41,197 bases of DNA from a virus. The notes beneath the pieces were generated by a model, which was not told the origin of the DNA, ran no database searches, and saw only the letters and a program-made list of their open reading frames with translations. The translations under genes and the position numbers were made by a program. Below are positions 32,321-39,763 of the stretch, one piece after another. The stretch spans positions 1-41,197 of IMG/VR virus record IMGVR_UViG_3300048585_000168; one strand, 5' to 3'. Within the stretch, counting starts at the first letter, position 1, and every line of letters begins with the position of its first letter.

Positions 32321-33165
32321 CAGCCGTGCGCGATCTTTGCTCCACCACGGATGATGCCGGTAGTCGTTGTGCTTGAGATCACGATCGGGAACAACGCGGA
32401 GTCGTTGAAGATCTCTGGAAGGCCGAGCTGAGCCCAGTCGGAGATTGTTTGGAAGTTGGCAAGCGGCTGTGGTGAAATGCCGCGCGGACGCGTTGCAGTG
32501 AATCCGAAGCTACCTGCGGTGCCGGTTGATGCGGACAGGGTGACGGTGTTGATGTCGCGGATGAACTTGCCGGAGTCGGCTGCCGGGATGAGGCCGTTCA
32601 GCGGGATCATGCGTGAGGCCCGGACGGTGCCACCGACCGCGACCAGGGTGAGGTTACCGGAGGTGCCGTCGTTGTAGGTGACGTTGATCGTCGCGTTCGA
32701 AGCGGTGGCTCCCGTGTCGGTGTACCATTCCATCCACCACTGAATGTCCGAGTAGTTGGCGTCCCCAATGCGCGCTGCAAGGTTCGATGTGGCGATATTG
32801 GCGTGCACGTCCAACAGTACGTTCTGCACCGTCGGTGTGAACACGATGCCGCTCAAACCGCCCATGTGCATCAACCGATCATGTATCTCAATGACGACGG
32901 CGCTGTTGGTCGCGAGGCCGTTCATCCATCCGAGGTACGACGTGGCTGGTGGTGTTTGGTTGGCGAATCCGAATGTGCCAAGAAGTCCGTTTGCGCATAC
33001 CGCCGCAGCCCCAGGAATGGCGCCCTGCCCTGGCTGGCCCGTGGCACGGAACATGCTATGGTAGCCGCCAGCAGTTGCGTTCGAGATTGACGCCTTGTCG
33101 AGCACAAGTCTGGAACTGTTGTTGGCAAGCGCATCGATGAGTTGATCGCGAGTGCTGATGGTCAT
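32320..33165 (-). CDS. virion structural/adsorption-type protein
   Basis: The 281-residue protein belongs, from memory, to a family frequent in tailed phages that begins TRDQLIDALANNSSRLVLDKASISNATAGGYHSMFRATG. Its core has PATSYLGWMNGLATN, VEIHDRLMHMGGLSGI, ANYSDIQWWMEWYTDTGATASNATINVTYNDG and a C-terminal GFTATRPRGISP...SDWAQLGLPEI. It is usually encoded with tail or surface proteins and often beside collagen-like fibres, as here. The biochemical role is not known to me. AGGAGG lies six bases before ATG 33165. Confidence 0.65.
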   Translation of the reverse strand: MTISTRDQLIDALANNSSRLVLDKASISNATAGGYHSMFRATGQPGQGAIPGAAAVCANGLLGTFGFANQTPPATSYLGWMNGLATNSAVVIEIHDRLMHMGGLSGIVFTPTVQNVLLDVHANIATSNLAARIGDANYSDIQWWMEWYTDTGATASNATINVTYNDGTSGNLTLVAVGGTVRASRMIPLNGLIPAADSGKFIRDINTVTLSASTGTAGSFGFTATRPRGISPQPLANFQTISDWAQLGLPEIFNDSALFPIVISSTTTTGIIRGGAKIAHG

Positions 33166-33175
33166 GGTGGGCCTC

Positions 33176-34291
33176 CTACACGGCTTCGTCTGTGCGAATT
33201 ACGATGTCAGGTGCGATCATGTTCAACGGCTGAACGCTTCCGTACCAGATGACCTGATCAAACCCAACGGGGCGAGCGACTGAGTTGACAGCGCCGTGAT
33301 TGACGAATTGGATGTTTGCGTTGACGCCAGCCGGTCCCGTTGGTCCTTCTGGTCCCTCCGGTCCTTCCGGCCCTGTGGGGCCCGCAGGACCTTGCGGGCC
33401 AGTAGGACCTGCTGGCCCAGTAGCACCAACGTGATTGACGACGAGCAACAGCTCATGGTTGTTGGCGAAGTCTGTTGTGCCAGTGCCTCCTGAACCGAGT
33501 AGGGTAACCGGCATCACCCAATAGTTCTCAGGCGTCGTGATCAGCGTGGGTGCTCCAGACAATTCCCACGTTTGGAAGTTGGTGTGCAGGTTGGCATCTT
33601 GAATCAACAGCTGATCGCCAACCGTCAAGAAGCCGAACAACGCATCGATATCTCGATCGTCTTCGTCCAAGTGGCTGACATGGACGCTTGTAGCACTGAT
33701 CTGAGTTGCGTTGTTCCACAACAGATACCCGTCACCTGGGTACCCAGAGATGTTGTTGGCATCAGCCCTGTACCTGAATATTGTCGCAGACCCGCCAGCC
33801 GGTCCTTGAGGTCCAGTTGCCCCAGTTGGTCCGATATCGCCTTGTGGTCCTTCAGGTCCTTCCGGACCTTGAGGTCCTTGAGGTCCAGTCAATCCTTGAG
33901 GTCCTTCAGGACCTTCAGGACCCTGTGGACCAGTCGGTCCTGTCAATCCTTGTGGTCCAGTAGGGCCGGTCGGGCCAATCACTCCTTGTGGACCTATGGG
34001 TCCTGGATCGCCTTGCAGCCCAGTATCGCCCTGCAGACCTTCTGGTCCTTGAACGCCTTGAACGCCCTGTGGTCCTTGTAGACCTTGACTTCCTTGAGGC
34101 CCTTCAGGTCCTTCAGGTCCAACAGGACCCTGCGGACCTTGAGGACCTTGAGGACCCATGGGTCCGATCTCGACGATGTCAATGACGTGCGTAATGTCTT
34201 CCACCGTGACGTCAACGATGTTCTCACTCGTGACGACATCGACGATGCTTGACGTAGATACAGGCGTCACATCGATCTGGTACGAGGTCAT
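33176..34291 (-). CDS. collagen-like fibre protein
   Basis: The 371-residue protein has about 41 uninterrupted Gly-X-Y triplets at residues 43-166, many GPQ, GPE, GPT and GLT. A globular beta domain of about 120 residues follows, then a second run of about 11 triplets (289-322) and a 50-residue C-terminal domain. Gly-X-Y runs form trimeric triple helices and serve as flexible fibres on phage virions. The short N-terminal domain probably anchors it. Start ATG 34291 is fixed by overlap with the preceding stop. The coding repeats make the DNA look like a tandem array, and open frames on the opposite strand are artefacts. Confidence 0.85.
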   Translation of the reverse strand: MTSYQIDVTPVSTSSIVDVVTSENIVDVTVEDITHVIDIVEIGPMGPQGPQGPQGPVGPEGPEGPQGSQGLQGPQGVQGVQGPEGLQGDTGLQGDPGPIGPQGVIGPTGPTGPQGLTGPTGPQGPEGPEGPQGLTGPQGPQGPEGPEGPQGDIGPTGATGPQGPAGGSATIFRYRADANNISGYPGDGYLLWNNATQISATSVHVSHLDEDDRDIDALFGFLTVGDQLLIQDANLHTNFQTWELSGAPTLITTPENYWVMPVTLLGSGGTGTTDFANNHELLLVVNHVGATGPAGPTGPQGPAGPTGPEGPEGPEGPTGPAGVNANIQFVNHGAVNSVARPVGFDQVIWYGSVQPLNMIAPDIVIRTDEAV

Positions 34292-34644
34292 GGGACCGTC
34301 ACAGGCGTTGTGAGCGAAACCGGTTGAGCCGGAACAGCCGTAGTCGGAACTCCGCCAGTTGTTTGTTCCAGATCCCAACGTCCTTGCGTCGCGTTTGGTG
34401 GCAAGTCACCAGTCTCTTCGGCTGTCAGATAGAGAGTAATCTCACCCAACGCAGCATCGTCCACGTTGATGTTGATCGTCACGGTGTCAGTGCCGATGCG
34501 CATCTCAGCAGCGAACGTACTTCCACTCACGTCTTGCGGAATGGTCTTCTCTGCATCTTCCCAGAACCGAATCAGAACAGACCATGGACGGAATCGCTCA
34601 AGAACCATCGCATCTTGTTGCCTACTGCAACTCGAACAACTCAT
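34288..34644 (-). CDS. small beta-rich virion protein
   Basis: The 118-residue protein begins [10 protein letters not shown] and continues with a single beta-sandwich-like domain: [73 protein letters not shown]. This 'add a bound to the type' pattern is seen in small phage proteins like the N-terminal domain of baseplate upper proteins. It stands next to the collagen-like fibre and may attach to it. ATG 34644 overlaps the terminase stop (ATGA), and its end overlaps the collagen-like start. Confidence 0.55.
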   Translation of the reverse strand: MSCSSCSRQQDAMVLERFRPWSVLIRFWEDAEKTIPQDVSGSTFAAEMRIGTDTVTININVDDAALGEITLYLTAEETGDLPPNATQGRWDLEQTTGGVPTTAVPAQPVSLTTPVTVP

Positions 34645-36395
34645 CGTTTGACCTTTCCCTTGTGCCAGCGTATCATAGCCCCAGGTCGACGGCTTGAAGC
34701 CCGTCCTGGTGCTTGCATATGGCTGGGGAATTGCGTGGTGACATCGTTGAAGGACGCGCGTGCCCAGAGGAATGTGCATCCCCAAACCATGGCGTCCATT
34801 CGGTCTGGACTCTCTTTCGTGATGCCTTCCACATAGCTGGTCAGCTGATCCTCAAGTTTCGGCATGGTGCCGACGATGTGACCACGGAAGTCATCACGCT
34901 CCCAGAGCAAGGCGATCGGCTCGGCGCGGGCAGCCTTGCCGCCTCGTCCTCGAGCGGTGGCAGGAACGATCGTGATGTCGTCCATCAGGTCCGCTGCCTT
35001 CAGCACGCCGCGGATTGCGTCACCACCCGAGTCATTCTCAGGAACGATGACTGCATCCCAGAGCCGAGCGAGATTGACAGCCGCACGTGCCCACTGCTCA
35101 CTCGAGCGGCCAGGCTCGCTGGCGTCCTCCAGAACGTACAGGTGCCGGTCGTCTGTGATGACGGAGAGGACGATGCCCGTCGTACCCGTGCTGTTGGCCG
35201 GGTCTACGCCGACTGCTGCCTGCGTGATCGATGCACCGCGAGCATCCAACGATTCGTGGAAGGCGACCAAGTCTGAGATTCGGCTCCGCTCGAGGTCGCC
35301 CAACTTCCAGAGTGCGCCTTCCACGTCCTCGAGGACCTTGCCCTCAACCTCCTGAGCGTACAGTCGAGTGCCGGCGTACATCCGCTCCAACTCTTCGAGC
35401 CAGACCGGATCGGCGTGCTTGTTGTCGTGAGCTGTCGCCGCGCTGATCGCGATGGCCGGGTCCTTCTTCCAGTCACGGATCGTCTTGATCGGCCGAGGAG
35501 TCGTGGTGGCAATCCACTTTGCTCCCTTGCGACGACGTGACAGCCGAGCCTGGCGCTCCGCTTCTTCGATCTGCGGATTGGCCGCTGCCTCTTCGTACCA
35601 GTCGGCATCGACGTTACCGATGGCTCGGAGACGGTCAACGTCACGCGGTGTCGGGGTGCCGATGACGTAGCAGACGCTGCCATTCGGCCAAACCAACTGA
35701 GCGCCTCCTGGGTGCGCCGGCTTCCACTGCACGCTGTAGTTGGATGCTGCCAGAATGCCAGACGGACCTTCGATGCAGGATGCGACGGCGTCACCGAAGG
35801 ACGGTGCGATGATCCGAGCGCGTAGTTTGGGCCTCTCCCGCATGAAGCGGTCGAGCCATCGAGCGCCTGCGTACGTCTTGCCTGCGTTACGGCCGGCCAA
35901 CATAACCCAGCCAGTGACGGTGCTCTCAGGATCGTTATGTTCAGGCGGTGGGATCTGATGACTGGCGAGCGCTTGCCCGCTGTGTGGTGCCAACCGCTCG
36001 AGCGCCTCGGCTACGGCGTTGGCGAATCCTGGCTCATCATCGTCATCGATGAGGACTGCTACCGCCGCGGGAGGAAGATCGGGTTGTGGGGTGAAGAGCG
36101 GTTCGGCATCGGGCGGGGGCGGGGGCGGAAGCGCCTGGGCCGTTTGGGGAAGCGGCGGTGGGAGCGGACCTCGGCGCTCTCGGATCTCGTCGACGATGGC
36201 GACGTGATCATCGGCCGTCAGTGAGATCCCGGTCGGTTCGCGCTGTTCGAAGAACTCAGCAAGCGTGGCAGGAGCGTACCGTTCATGGTACTCTTCTGCC
36301 ACAGGCTCAGCCTCGGCCAGAAGGTCAGTGAATGAAACGGACGGTGCCGCATCGACGTCGAGGAACTCTTCATCGTCCTCGTCATAGATCGGCAC
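34641..36395 (-). CDS. terL: terminase large subunit with N-terminal extension
   Basis: The 584-residue protein packages DNA. The ATPase has Walker A AGRNAGKT (167-174) and Walker B-like VDADWYEEAA with acidic residues near 268-269. The nuclease has VGVDPA (Asp398), VPENDSGG (Glu453) and SPDRMDAMVW (Asp534). Before the ATPase lie about 155 unusual residues: an acidic start, a helical AEYHERY...FFEQREPTG part and proline runs. Most large subunits begin close to their ATPase. No separate small terminase is recognised, so this extension could substitute for part of it. The GTG at 36395 lacks a close Shine-Dalgarno; ATG codons inside the extension are not evident, so the long form is kept. Confidence 0.88.
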   Translation of the reverse strand: MPIYDEDDEEFLDVDAAPSVSFTDLLAEAEPVAEEYHERYAPATLAEFFEQREPTGISLTADDHVAIVDEIRERRGPLPPPLPQTAQALPPPPPPDAEPLFTPQPDLPPAAVAVLIDDDDEPGFANAVAEALERLAPHSGQALASHQIPPPEHNDPESTVTGWVMLAGRNAGKTYAGARWLDRFMRERPKLRARIIAPSFGDAVASCIEGPSGILAASNYSVQWKPAHPGGAQLVWPNGSVCYVIGTPTPRDVDRLRAIGNVDADWYEEAAANPQIEEAERQARLSRRRKGAKWIATTTPRPIKTIRDWKKDPAIAISAATAHDNKHADPVWLEELERMYAGTRLYAQEVEGKVLEDVEGALWKLGDLERSRISDLVAFHESLDARGASITQAAVGVDPANSTGTTGIVLSVITDDRHLYVLEDASEPGRSSEQWARAAVNLARLWDAVIVPENDSGGDAIRGVLKAADLMDDITIVPATARGRGGKAARAEPIALLWERDDFRGHIVGTMPKLEDQLTSYVEGITKESPDRMDAMVWGCTFLWARASFNDVTTQFPSHMQAPGRASSRRPGAMIRWHKGKVKR

Positions 36396-36435
36396 AGTGG
36401 CAGCGTATCATCCTCTCACTTCGGAAGGTAGCGCT

Positions 36436-37311
36436 TCACGACTCGATGCCGACCAGGTCGATGACGACGTGCGTGTTGCTTGACATGTAGACCTTGAACG
36501 AACCGTCAGCTGCGACCGGAACCTTCGTCGTGTTGGCAATCGCGGGTAGCGCCGGACCGTAGTTGATGTGGCTGGCGTTCGGCGGAACGTCTCCCTGCTT
36601 GAAGAGCGTACCGAAGCCTCCGCCCTTCGGCGCAACGGCGGTGAGCGTCACGATCGCGACCTTCGCGCCGGCTGCTTGAGCACACGGGATGCGCCGCACG
36701 CCGTTGTCGTTCGGCATGTCGTCGCCGAAGCGGCCGGCCTCATCCCACCATCTGGAGTCCATGATCCTGGGTGGCGGGTCGTACGTTGTGGTGGTCGTTG
36801 TCACGACGGGATCTCCTGGTTGGTAGGGCGGTGGGACAGGGTTGGTCGGTTTGCCGGGGTAGTTGACGAGGATCGGATCGGGGCGACCAGCGTTGACCCA
36901 GGACTGCCAGCCCCGGATGTTGGCGGACTGCATGTGCCAGGGTTCGCCGCTGATGAAGGTGTGGAGTCCGTACGCCGGAGCAGTTGCAGAGTCAGACCAC
37001 CGCATCGTGACGTGATTGCCGCCTGCCGGATTGCGCCGCACCAGGTCAACAGCCGACCATTTGATCAGCTTGCTGATGAACTCCTGCCACTGATGGAACG
37101 ACTTGCCTTCGGGAGCGAAGCCGGGAAGGTCGGGTTGTGATCCGTCTGGGCGCCAACCGCCTCCGATGCCGACCTCACCGCCCATCGACTCGATCCAAGC
37201 AAACAACGGCTCGCCGAAGTGGGGATGGATGCCCGGCCCGTGAAGTTCTTTCAGGCGACGCATCGTCACCATGGTGGAGCCGTACCCGACGGGGTAGAGG
37301 ACCTCAGCCAT
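36436..37311 (-). CDS. endolysin: M15-type peptidase with actinobacterial surface-type domain
   Basis: The 291-residue protein has an N-terminal D-Ala-D-Ala-peptidase-like zinc enzyme. KSFHQWQEF (His73), WSAVDLV (Asp89) and GEPWHMQS (Glu123, His126) give the H-D-E-H set of the M15 family; it should cut peptidoglycan peptides. A proline/threonine linker (about 155-180) leads to a C-terminal domain: RIMDSRWWDEAGRFG, AKVAIVTLTAVAPKGGGFGTLFKQG, ASHINYGPALPAIANTTKVPVAADGSFKVYMSSNTHVVIDLVG. This closely resembles a repeat domain of actinobacterial secreted surface proteins and probably anchors the enzyme in the wall. No signal peptide is present, so release by a holin is expected. ATG 37311 overlaps the preceding stop. 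Confidence 0.8.
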   Translation of the reverse strand: MAEVLYPVGYGSTMVTMRRLKELHGPGIHPHFGEPLFAWIESMGGEVGIGGGWRPDGSQPDLPGFAPEGKSFHQWQEFISKLIKWSAVDLVRRNPAGGNHVTMRWSDSATAPAYGLHTFISGEPWHMQSANIRGWQSWVNAGRPDPILVNYPGKPTNPVPPPYQPGDPVVTTTTTTYDPPPRIMDSRWWDEAGRFGDDMPNDNGVRRIPCAQAAGAKVAIVTLTAVAPKGGGFGTLFKQGDVPPNASHINYGPALPAIANTTKVPVAADGSFKVYMSSNTHVVIDLVGIES

Positions 37312-37493
37312 CAGTACTGCCCATCATCTGCTCGTCGATTTGCCATCCGTGCATGGTAACGATCATAGGCCTTCATGAAGCGTCGTTCCGCATGTTCTTC
37401 GCTGAATCCCCATCTGCTGAGACGCTCACCGTTCATACTGACGGAGAGGTAGGCCACTCGCGGAATGAGACAGTACGTTCTGCACGGGATCAT
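37311..37493 (-). CDS. small hypothetical protein, late operon leader cluster
   Basis: The 60-residue basic protein contains CRTYCLIPRVAYLSVSMNGERLSRWGFSEEHAERRFMKAYDRYHARMANRR. The middle GFSEEHAERRFMKAYDRY is a clear amphipathic helix. It begins inside the stop of the zinc-ribbon-like gene (ATGA) and its own stop overlaps the endolysin start, so expression is coupled. No family is recognised. Confidence 0.6.
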   Translation of the reverse strand: MIPCRTYCLIPRVAYLSVSMNGERLSRWGFSEEHAERRFMKAYDRYHARMANRRADDGQY

Positions 37494-37645
37494 CCTAACT
37501 CCTCATCACATCGCGGGCAGTGGACCTTCTTCCAACTGCCTTCTTCGACAGGCCGCCATCCGTGGTGGTAGAGGTACGTCACCGGATCTTCAAGCGGGTC
37601 AGGATCAATCGCTGCTCGGCAGGTCGGGTTGTCGCAACGGATCAT
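37490..37645 (-). CDS. tiny zinc-ribbon-like protein
   Basis: The 51-residue protein is encoded between two genes with ATGA overlaps at both ends. Cysteines at 4 and 9 (MIRCDNPTC) and at 43 and 46 (HCPRCDEEL) form two pairs suitable for one zinc ion. The middle, DPVTYLYHHGWRPVEEGSWKKV, is the expected beta part of a zinc ribbon. Its coding potential is supported by the exact overlaps and the cysteine spacing. The function is unknown; nucleic-acid or protein binding is typical of such ribbons. Confidence 0.65.
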   Translation of the reverse strand: MIRCDNPTCRAAIDPDPLEDPVTYLYHHGWRPVEEGSWKKVHCPRCDEELG

Positions 37646-37776
37646 CGTCGCGGATCATTCTTCCACAGATGGTGGAGGATGACCAGAGTGATGAGGGCCG
37701 CAGCGGCCGCGACAACGAAGAACTCGAGGCGGTCGTGCGGATAGGCGATGGATTCCTCTGGTGGGTAGAGGATCAC
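37642..37776 (-). CDS. tiny single-pass membrane protein
   Basis: This 44-residue protein starts at GTG 37776, overlapping the preceding stop (GTGA), and its stop overlaps the next ATG. One membrane segment, EFFVVAAAAALITLVILHHLW (about 18-38), is preceded by an acidic, proline-containing tail (PPEESIAYPHDR) and followed by KNDPRR. It may be an accessory lysis protein, given that the endolysin is three genes downstream, but this is only positional. Confidence 0.6.
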   Translation of the reverse strand: MILYPPEESIAYPHDRLEFFVVAAAAALITLVILHHLWKNDPRR

Positions 37777-37940
37777 CCGAGCGTGTCCCTCATCAGCTCG
37801 GCCGGTGCGGCGATCCACGGGCTGCCGTCCGGATACTCACCGCGAACGAGGACGTGCTTCTTCTCCGTGACCACGCCCATCTTCTTGAAGGACTTCTTGT
37901 GGCGGACCGCCATCCCGACCTTGATCTCACGCATTCGCAT
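37773..37940 (-). CDS. small beta-barrel-like hypothetical protein
   Basis: The 55-residue protein reads MREIKVGMAVRHKKSFKKMGVVTEKKHVLVRG, then a DGSPWIAAPAELMRDTLG ending. The alternation of strands and a Gly-Met-Val turn resembles KOW/SH3-like small domains, which often bind nucleic acids. ATG 37940 is preceded by GAAGGAGA at six bases, the best ribosome site in this cluster, and overlaps the end of the preceding gene. The function is unknown. Confidence 0.65.
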   Translation of the reverse strand: MRMREIKVGMAVRHKKSFKKMGVVTEKKHVLVRGEYPDGSPWIAAPAELMRDTLG

Positions 37941-38091
37941 CGGGGTTCTCCTTCGGCAGAGGATCATAGACGATGATGTGGCTGTGATTGGGCGAACAGC
38001 CAGGACCTTTCTCGCACAGGGCGCCGATGACGACGGCATTGACCACGTGCTCGTAGTGGATGTGGTGCCAGCGGGTAGGGTACTCTTTCAT
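37927..38091 (-). CDS. tiny histidine-rich hypothetical protein
   Basis: The 54-residue protein begins MKEYPTRWHHIHYEHVVNAVVIGALCEKGPGCSPNHSH. It has seven histidines and two cysteines, a set that could bind metal. It starts inside the stop of the P-loop-like gene (ATGA) and overlaps the next gene by 14 bases. These exact overlaps and the non-random composition are the reason for calling it a gene. No family is recognised. Confidence 0.6.
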   Translation of the reverse strand: MKEYPTRWHHIHYEHVVNAVVIGALCEKGPGCSPNHSHIIVYDPLPKENPDANA

Positions 38092-38390
38092 GACAGCACC
38101 CTGTCGAGCAGTGCTGCGGTCCGGTCGTCGATGACCTCCCAGACGGTGTGGTCGACGAAGATGTTCTGGCGGCCGACGAGATGCGCCGTCCGTTCAAATG
38201 AGTGCGCCGGCACGCCGCCGACGGTGATGAAGTCTCGTCGTTCGAGGGCTGGTACGAGGCGTCGGCAGTAGCTGATCATGTTGGGGCTGTGGACGATGAT
38301 CAGAATGCGCGTGCCGCCGTTGGAGGTCTTCCGGAGGAGTGCCTGCTCGAGGATGGCCGTGGTGCGGCCTGTTTGGCGGTCGTCTGTCAT
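38088..38390 (-). CDS. small P-loop-like protein
   Basis: The 100-residue protein starts at ATG 38390, overlapping the preceding stop. QTGRTTAILEQAL near the N-terminus looks like a shortened P-loop, and RILIIVHSPNMISYCRRLV is a typical strand-helix unit. QNIFVDHTVWEV could be a Walker B-like acidic strand. Compact phage proteins with a GRTT loop of this kind are common, but their role is not known to me. It lies in the run of small late genes before the endolysin. Confidence 0.55.
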   Translation of the reverse strand: MTDDRQTGRTTAILEQALLRKTSNGGTRILIIVHSPNMISYCRRLVPALERRDFITVGGVPAHSFERTAHLVGRQNIFVDHTVWEVIDDRTAALLDRVLS

Positions 38391-38578
38391 CGCGCGCCTA
38401 GCCGCTCGAGGTCGTTCCACGCCTTGTTCCGCTGGGCGATGGCGAGATTGTAGAAGGCCTCGTGAGCGGCAAGCTCTCCGACCGAGATGAGGACGTGGGT
38501 CGCTTCGTCACCGCGTTGCGCTTCGCGAGGTTCACCATTCTCGATGATGAAGGTGGGGAGGTCGTCAGACCAGCTCAT
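38387..38578 (-). CDS. small hypothetical protein
   Basis: The 63-residue acidic protein is MSWSDDLPTFIIENGEPREAQRGDEATHVLISVGELAAHEAFYNLAIAQRNKAWNDLERLGAR in overall pattern: an N-terminal beta part and a long C-terminal helix. Its start lies 14 bases inside the preceding tiny gene, and its stop overlaps the next ATG. No family is recognised. Confidence 0.6.
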   Translation of the reverse strand: MSWSDDLPTFIIENGEPREAQRGDEATHVLISVGELAAHEAFYNLAIAQRNKAWNDLERLGAR

Positions 38579-38702
38579 TCTTACCGTCCCAGATCGTGAC
38601 CCGGCCGATGCTGCCAGAGAGGCGTTCGCCGTTGACGTACTTGCACATCGTGGAGAGCATCGGAAGGCCGGTTGGCTTGTTGATTCGGCTGGTCATGGTC
38701 AT
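38565..38702 (-). CDS. first gene of late operon, tiny protein (leaderless)
   Basis: The 45-residue protein begins MTMTSRINKPTGLPML and ends with a small beta unit (GSIGRVTIWDGKNELV). It is the first ORF after the late promoter at 38709-38737. The predicted transcript start falls on or next to ATG 38702, and no Shine-Dalgarno precedes it, which fits leaderless translation, common in actinobacteria. A second ATG lies at 38696. Translation through this ORF would couple to all following overlapping genes. The function is unknown. Confidence 0.6.
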   Translation of the reverse strand: MTMTSRINKPTGLPMLSTMCKYVNGERLSGSIGRVTIWDGKNELV

Positions 38703-38708
38703 GTGAAC

Positions 38709-38737
38709 ATTGTAACATATAGGGTGGGGAGTGTCCA
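38709..38737 (-). promoter_or_regulatory. late operon promoter
   Basis: On the minus strand TGGACA (38737-38732), 17 bases and TACAAT (38714-38709) give a near-consensus sigma70-type promoter, with TGT before the -10 as a partial extended -10. The start point would be at about 38702, the ATG of the first gene. Confidence 0.75.
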
Positions 38738-38936
38738 GCAAAGATTGTATTATATACGGGAGGGGAGGGAGGCGAGTTTGGGGTCAGGCGCGATGAGGCA
38801 GTACCCATCCCACGGTACAGGCCTGCCCCCGCTCATTCACCACTCATTCACGCGCTCGCACGCGCGCCTGCGCGGTGGGAGTATGCAGGCACCGCTCAGC
38901 CGTGGGAATCCTCGTGGAAGCTAGTACTTTACGATA

Positions 38937-38943
38937 CCTTAAC
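38937..38943 (+). promoter_or_regulatory. CCTTAAC element upstream of early promoter
   Basis: CCTTAAC ends ten bases before the -35 box of the promoter at 38954. The same element stands eleven bases before the -35 at 40257. It is absent from the two strong minus-strand copies, so it may mark early plus-strand promoters as an operator or activator site. Confidence 0.45.
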
Positions 38944-38953
38944 AATAAACAGC

Positions 38954-38982
38954 TGGACAGTTGCGTGGGAAATTAGTACAGT
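38954..38982 (+). promoter_or_regulatory. early promoter copy 1
   Basis: TGGACA (38954-38959), a 17-base spacer and TACAGT (38977-38982) match the repeated phage promoter. The transcript would begin near 38989 and run into the gene at 39108 with a leader of about 119 bases. That leader contains another CCTTAAC (39030-39036) and a TTTCCGCAGGAAA palindrome (39042-39054). Confidence 0.7.
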
Positions 38983-39029
38983 ATTCCATCGCACAAACTA
39001 CGGGAACTAGCTAGGGAAGCTAAACAAAT

Positions 39030-39036
39030 CCTTAAC
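39030..39036 (+). promoter_or_regulatory. CCTTAAC element in early leader
   Basis: This third-site copy of CCTTAAC lies downstream of the promoter at 38954-38982 with no TGGACA box after it. If the element binds a protein, this position could block elongation; otherwise it may be chance. Confidence 0.3.
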
Positions 39037-39107
39037 TAAACTTTCCGCAGGAAATGCCGATAGCTATAACGGAAACGGTAACCAGACCTCAGGAAAGAGG
39101 AAGACAA

Positions 39108-39275
39108 ATGACATTCCCAATGACAGCATCGGACGCTCGGATCGCAGCCCGCGAGGATGAGTACGCCGACTACCTCGAATGCCTCCGGCTCGCAGCCGAG
39201 GCAGAGGCCGAGCAGCAGGCAGACCCGCGCTGGTGCTACTGCTGTGACGGTCCGTACGCAGGACTCGACCACTGA
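39108..39275 (+). CDS. small early protein with cysteine cluster
   Basis: The 55-residue protein has an acidic helical body (SDARIAAREDEYADYLECLRLAAEAEAEQQ) and a short C-terminal WCYCCDGPYAGLDH. Three of its four cysteines are clustered at the end. GGAAAGAGGAAG lies before ATG 39108. It is the first gene behind the early promoter and its stop overlaps the next start by one base. The function is unknown; a small host-takeover or metal-binding protein is possible. Confidence 0.65.
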   Translation: MTFPMTASDARIAAREDEYADYLECLRLAAEAEAEQQADPRWCYCCDGPYAGLDH

Positions 39276-39697
39276 TGCGGGCAGCTAGCCACACGGCTAG
39301 CCTGGTCGAGCAAGTAGATCGTGGAGACCTCTCGGTCTACACGATCAGCTTGAGCGCATCGGGCATCTGGACGCTTGTTGTCCACGCCGACGGCATCGAC
39401 ATCCTCACCTCGCCATCCGGCAAGGTCATCAACCTCGACAGCCACGAGTGGCCGTCAGCCAGCCCCCAAGTAGCCGCCATCCAAGCTTGGATGGCCAACG
39501 AAGTCGACGGGAAGTTCGCCAAGCACTTTCAGGGCATGGTCGACACCGACCAGGCACGCTGGATTCTCGACCCTGAGGTCGAAGGGGTCTACGGACTCCA
39601 ACGCACTGAGGACCACGCCATCCTCCTGGTGATCTACCGGGACGGCGAGGACTTCGAGGTGTCCACCAAGGGTGACCGAGAGGTCTACCCCACCTGA
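39275..39697 (+). CDS. early hypothetical protein
   Basis: The 140-residue acidic protein starts at ATG 39275 (TGATG overlap). It has a beta-rich N-terminal part (LSVYTISLSASGIWTLVVHADGIDILTSPSGKVINLDSHEW), a central helix (VAAIQAWMANEVDGKFAKHFQGMV), and a C-terminal segment EDHAILLVIYRDGEDFEVSTKGDREVYP. The order suggests a small alpha/beta fold. I do not recognise a family. It is followed by the palindrome region at 39724-39835. Confidence 0.65.
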   Translation: MRAASHTASLVEQVDRGDLSVYTISLSASGIWTLVVHADGIDILTSPSGKVINLDSHEWPSASPQVAAIQAWMANEVDGKFAKHFQGMVDTDQARWILDPEVEGVYGLQRTEDHAILLVIYRDGEDFEVSTKGDREVYPT

Positions 39698-39723
39698 TAT
39701 GCAAACCACGCCCCCACAGGGCG

Positions 39724-39763
39724 TGCCACACTTTCACTTCTTATCAGGGCCGAAAGTGTGGCA
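39724..39763. promoter_or_regulatory. 12-bp inverted repeat, operator or hairpin
   Basis: TGCCACACTTTC (39724-39735) and its exact reverse complement (39752-39763) are separated by 16 bases. The same 12-mer recurs at 39824-39835. The repetition argues for a protein-binding site; as RNA it would also form a 12-bp stem that could terminate the preceding gene, though no U-tract follows. Confidence 0.6.

Larger units (their letters stand above)
38703..39107. other. divergent control region without genes
   Basis: This 405-bp stretch separates the late (minus) and early (plus) units. It holds the two divergent promoter copies (38709-38737 and 38954-38982) and two CCTTAAC elements (38937-38943, 39030-39036). 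It also holds an AT-rich TATATAATACAAT-like patch on the minus strand (about 38743-38756) that may be an additional -10, a doubled CTCATTCAC-type motif (about 38832-38850), and a GC-rich CGCTCGCACGCGCGCC stretch. I see no convincing ORF. A replication origin is possible but not shown. Confidence 0.6.

Noticed and set aside
33572-34160. Repeat array resembling a CRISPR or tandem repeat locus
   Set aside because: The periodic pattern is nine-base based and encodes Gly-X-Y triplets of the collagen-like protein; there are no constant repeats with unique spacers.
38793-38924. ORF of about 43 codons on the plus strand in the divergent region
   Set aside because: No ribosome site, low-complexity content and no overlap with neighbours; it lies upstream of the early promoter.
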